A stretch of DNA of 64,000 nucleotides from Variovorax ginsengisoli (GTDB lineage Bacteria > Pseudomonadota > Gammaproteobacteria > Burkholderiales > Burkholderiaceae_C). How positions within the stretch are numbered: position 1 is the stretch's first letter; each line of letters begins with the position of its first letter. Both the position numbers and the translations under genes were made by a program. Shown piece by piece: positions 61,954-64,000 of this stretch. The notes below the pieces were generated by a model that saw nothing but the letters and a program-made list of their open reading frames with translations, was not told where the DNA came from and ran no database searches. The stretch is taken from assembly GCF_006438845.1 (NCBI RefSeq), contig NZ_RCZJ01000010.1, positions 1 to 64,000 of the forward strand, written 5' to 3'.

Positions 61954-63102
61954 TCAGACGATGGCCGACATGCCGAGAATTTCGCGGCCGATGATGAGCG
62001 TCTGCACTTCGGTCGTGCCCTCCGGGATGGTGCCGCCACGGGTGTCTCTGAAGATCCGCTCGATCGGGTAATCGGTCGAGTAGCCGAGCCCGCCGTGCAC
62101 CTGCAGCGCCATGCTGGCGACCTCGTGCGCGGCCTCGGTGGCGTAGAGCTTGGCGATGGAGCAGGCCATGCGGGCGTCTTTCTGGGCGTCGAGGGCCGCG
62201 GCGGCGCGCAGGCCCAGCGCCCGCGCGGCCTCCACGCGCACCGTCATGTCCACGATGAGCTTCTGCACCAGCTGGAAGCTGCCGATGGGCTTGCCGAACT
62301 GAGTGCGCGTGCGCGCGTAATCGATAGACAGGTCGAGCGCGGCTTGCGCCGCACCGACGGCGCCCATGGCGATGTTCACGCGTGCGCCGTCGAGGCCGAC
62401 CAGCATGCGCTTGAGCGCGCTGCCTTCCTCGCCGATCAGGTTGGCACGCGGCACCTTCACGTTGTCGAAATTCAGTTCGGCCGTGCCCGTGCTGCGCAGC
62501 ACCATGGTGTCCACGCGTCGCACTTCATAAGGCGACACCTCGCGCTCGACCAGGAAGGTCGACAGCTGCCCCTGGCAGTCGGGGCTGTAAGTGCGCGCGA
62601 CCACGATGCCGAAGTCGGCGAACGCACCGTTGGTGATCCAGAGCTTGCGCCCGTTGAGCACGTAGTGGTCGTCCTTCAGGTCGGCGCGCGTCTGGATCTG
62701 CGCGATGTTCGACCCCGTGCCCGGCTCGCTGATGGCGGTGAAGCAGCGGCGCTCCGACGCCAGCAGCGGCTTCAGGAAGCGTTCCTTCTGCTCGGGTGTT
62801 CCTTCGGCGGCGATCTTGTGGATCGGCCCGTTGGTGATGTTGAGCATGGTGCGCATCGAGAGCCAGGCGTAGCCGGCCTCTTCCATCAGCATGGCCCAGG
62901 TGAACTGGTCCATGCCCATGCCGCCCTCCGACTCCGGGAGCCGCCCGCCGATGTAGCCGAACTGCGCCAGCTCCTTGAGGATCTCGAAGGGAAATGTCTT
63001 CTCGACGTCGTGCTTGGCGATCAGCGGTGTGACCTCGCTCTTCATGAAGCGTCGAATGCTGTCGCGCAACAGTTCCTGATCGGCGTCGGGGGTGAAGTTC
63101 AT
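61954..63102 (-). CDS. Acyl-CoA dehydrogenase
   Basis: A 382-residue flavoenzyme. FTAISEPGTGSNIAQIQTRA and LNGRKLWITNGAFAD are FAD- and substrate-binding blocks; IERIFRDTRGGTIPEGTTEV contains the catalytic Glu in PEGTTE. It desaturates an acyl-CoA at C2-C3 and passes electrons to ETF. AGGAG precedes ATG 63102. It follows the IclR gene by 46 bp in the same direction. Chain length or ring specificity cannot be told. Confidence 0.92.
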   Translation of the reverse strand: MNFTPDADQELLRDSIRRFMKSEVTPLIAKHDVEKTFPFEILKELAQFGYIGGRLPESEGGMGMDQFTWAMLMEEAGYAWLSMRTMLNITNGPIHKIAAEGTPEQKERFLKPLLASERRCFTAISEPGTGSNIAQIQTRADLKDDHYVLNGRKLWITNGAFADFGIVVARTYSPDCQGQLSTFLVEREVSPYEVRRVDTMVLRSTGTAELNFDNVKVPRANLIGEEGSALKRMLVGLDGARVNIAMGAVGAAQAALDLSIDYARTRTQFGKPIGSFQLVQKLIVDMTVRVEAARALGLRAAAALDAQKDARMACSIAKLYATEAAHEVASMALQVHGGLGYSTDYPIERIFRDTRGGTIPEGTTEVQTLIIGREILGMSAIV

Positions 63103-63148
63103 CCGGATGTCTCCTTAAGGGTTGGGAAAAAGGCCGAAGCCAGCCCGC

Positions 63149-63916
63149 TCACTGGGACGTGGCGGGCTCTCTGGCAGAGCGTGGGCGAAAGACGAGCGCC
63201 TGCACTTCCTGCAGGGCGGCGAGGAACGGTTCGCGGTGCTGGCGCAGTCGATCGGTCGGGCCGGCGACCGAGATCGCCATCGGCTCGCCGCCGATGTGTC
63301 CGGCCACGGCCAACGCGGCGAGGCCGTCGCCGCCCTCGTTCTCGACCCAGATCCAGCCCTGCGCGCGGGCCTGGTCGACCTGTGCCTCGAGCACGGCCAA
63401 GTCGACGACGGTGCCTTCGGCGATCTTGCGCAAGGGCTTCAGCCGCAGTTGACGGGCGGCCTCCTCGGGCGTTCCGAGCGCGAGCACGGCCTTGCCCAGT
63501 GCGGAGACGTGCAGGCTCAGCTTGTCGCCGACGTTCTGCATGTAGCGCAAGGGATGCCGACCCTCGGTGAAGGCGAGAACCTTGACGACACCGCCTTCGA
63601 GACGGCCGCACAGGCCGGTCTCCCCGGTCTTGTCGCGCAGCAGTTCCGCCGCTTCCGCGGCCACCGCGTAGAGCGGATCGCTCGCCGAGATCTCCTTGGC
63701 CACCGACAGCAGACGGGCCGTCGGATAGAAGCGGCGCGTTCGCGCCGTGCGCAGCAGATAGCCGAGCTCGTGAAGGGTGTGCAGCAGGTCGGAGCAGCTG
63801 CTCTCCGGAAGGTCCATGAGGCGTGCGAGGTCCGAGTTCGACAGTTCGCGCTTCTCGCGTGCGAACAGTTCGAGCAGGGACATGGTACGGGCGGCTGCAG
63901 GGACGAGTGTGGGCAT
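63149..63916 (-). CDS. IclR-family transcriptional regulator
   Basis: A 255-residue regulator. HTH at about 10-60 (ARTMSLLELFAREKRELSNS, DLARLMDLPESSCSDLLHTL); effector domain with GETGLCGRLEGGVVKVLAF, HVSALGKAVLALGTPEEAAR, and IGGEPMAISVAGP. GGAGGA precedes ATG 63916; an in-frame ATG at 63979 is less likely. It is the first gene of the operon and probably regulates it, perhaps through the inverted repeat directly upstream. Confidence 0.9.
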   Translation of the reverse strand: MPTLVPAAARTMSLLELFAREKRELSNSDLARLMDLPESSCSDLLHTLHELGYLLRTARTRRFYPTARLLSVAKEISASDPLYAVAAEAAELLRDKTGETGLCGRLEGGVVKVLAFTEGRHPLRYMQNVGDKLSLHVSALGKAVLALGTPEEAARQLRLKPLRKIAEGTVVDLAVLEAQVDQARAQGWIWVENEGGDGLAALAVAGHIGGEPMAISVAGPTDRLRQHREPFLAALQEVQALVFRPRSAREPATSQ

Positions 63917-63922
63917 GGTTCC

Positions 63923-63958
63923 TCCGATATTTCGTAGATGATGACGAATATTAGCGGA
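63923..63958. promoter_or_regulatory. Imperfect inverted repeat upstream of iclR
   Basis: TCCGATATTTCG and CGAATATTAGCGGA pair with one or two gaps around the centre TAGATGATGA. It is the AT-richest patch in this part, starts 6 bp before the iclR ATG and covers its ribosome site. An autoregulatory operator is plausible; a promoter overlapping it cannot be excluded. Confidence 0.4.
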
Positions 63959-64000
63959 GCAATGGGTCGTGGCTTTCATTCTTCATCGGCAATTCTGCAG

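Overview
The window reads as chromosomal DNA from a high-GC betaproteobacterium, most probably Comamonadaceae and Variovorax-like. This is an inference from the very high third-position GC, dense ATGA/GTGA gene overlaps, abundant Liv-type ABC importers, a Bug/TctC receptor, many SDR, CaiB and IclR genes, and a large intergenic inverted repeat. No rRNA, tRNA, CRISPR array, IS element, phage or integrase gene was found. The left edge cuts a catalase gene.

Layout. 1-6.1 kb: 3' part of a large-subunit catalase (katE type), a family-2 glycosyltransferase, a DUF421 membrane protein, a DUF899 protein, two small unknown genes and an EamA exporter. 6.5-16.9 kb: housekeeping-like genes: a CBS-pair protein, an O-acetylhomoserine sulfhydrylase, an alpha/beta hydrolase preceded by a long inverted repeat, a thioredoxin-like protein, a YihY/BrkB membrane protein, then a tightly packed run DUF2069 - FAD-linked oxidase - thyA - folA - nitronate monooxygenase-like gene, and a hemolysin-III-like membrane protein. 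17.2-22.7 kb: a terminal oxidase cluster with CopD-like and DUF2231 membrane proteins, coxB, a fused coxA-coxC, a small membrane protein and a CtaG-type assembly factor.

22.7-35.0 kb: an eleven-gene minus-strand catabolic operon (flavoprotein dehydrogenase, SDR, complete Liv-type ABC importer with a fused LivM-LivG, metallo-beta-lactamase-fold protein, MFS and EamA transporters, old yellow enzyme, EthD protein) divergent from an IclR regulator. 36.4-43.0 kb: a TetR regulator divergent from an orphan Liv-type receptor, two SDRs, an AMP-forming CoA ligase and a thiolase, with two palindromes between them; this looks like a CoA-thioester degradation pathway.

43.6-56.7 kb: the most striking unit. 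A LacI regulator lies at one end of a nine-gene minus-strand operon (DppBCDF-like importer plus binding protein, carboxymuconolactone-decarboxylase-like protein, SDR, quinone-oxidoreductase-like enzyme, MFS exporter). It is divergent from a second SDR, a second carboxymuconolactone-decarboxylase-like gene and a TctC/Bug receptor. Two perfect palindromes sharing ATGAAACGTTTCAT, of the kind bound by LacI-family proteins, lie between the divergent arms. 56.7-63.9 kb: an IclR-led operon with acyl-CoA dehydrogenase, ADP-forming acyl-CoA ligase, family III CoA transferase and two tandem nitronate-monooxygenase-like flavoproteins.

Taken together, the right 40 kb is a row of independently regulated uptake-plus-catabolism modules for organic acids or cyclic/aromatic compounds of unknown identity. 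All functions are assigned by reading the sequence; no database search was run.
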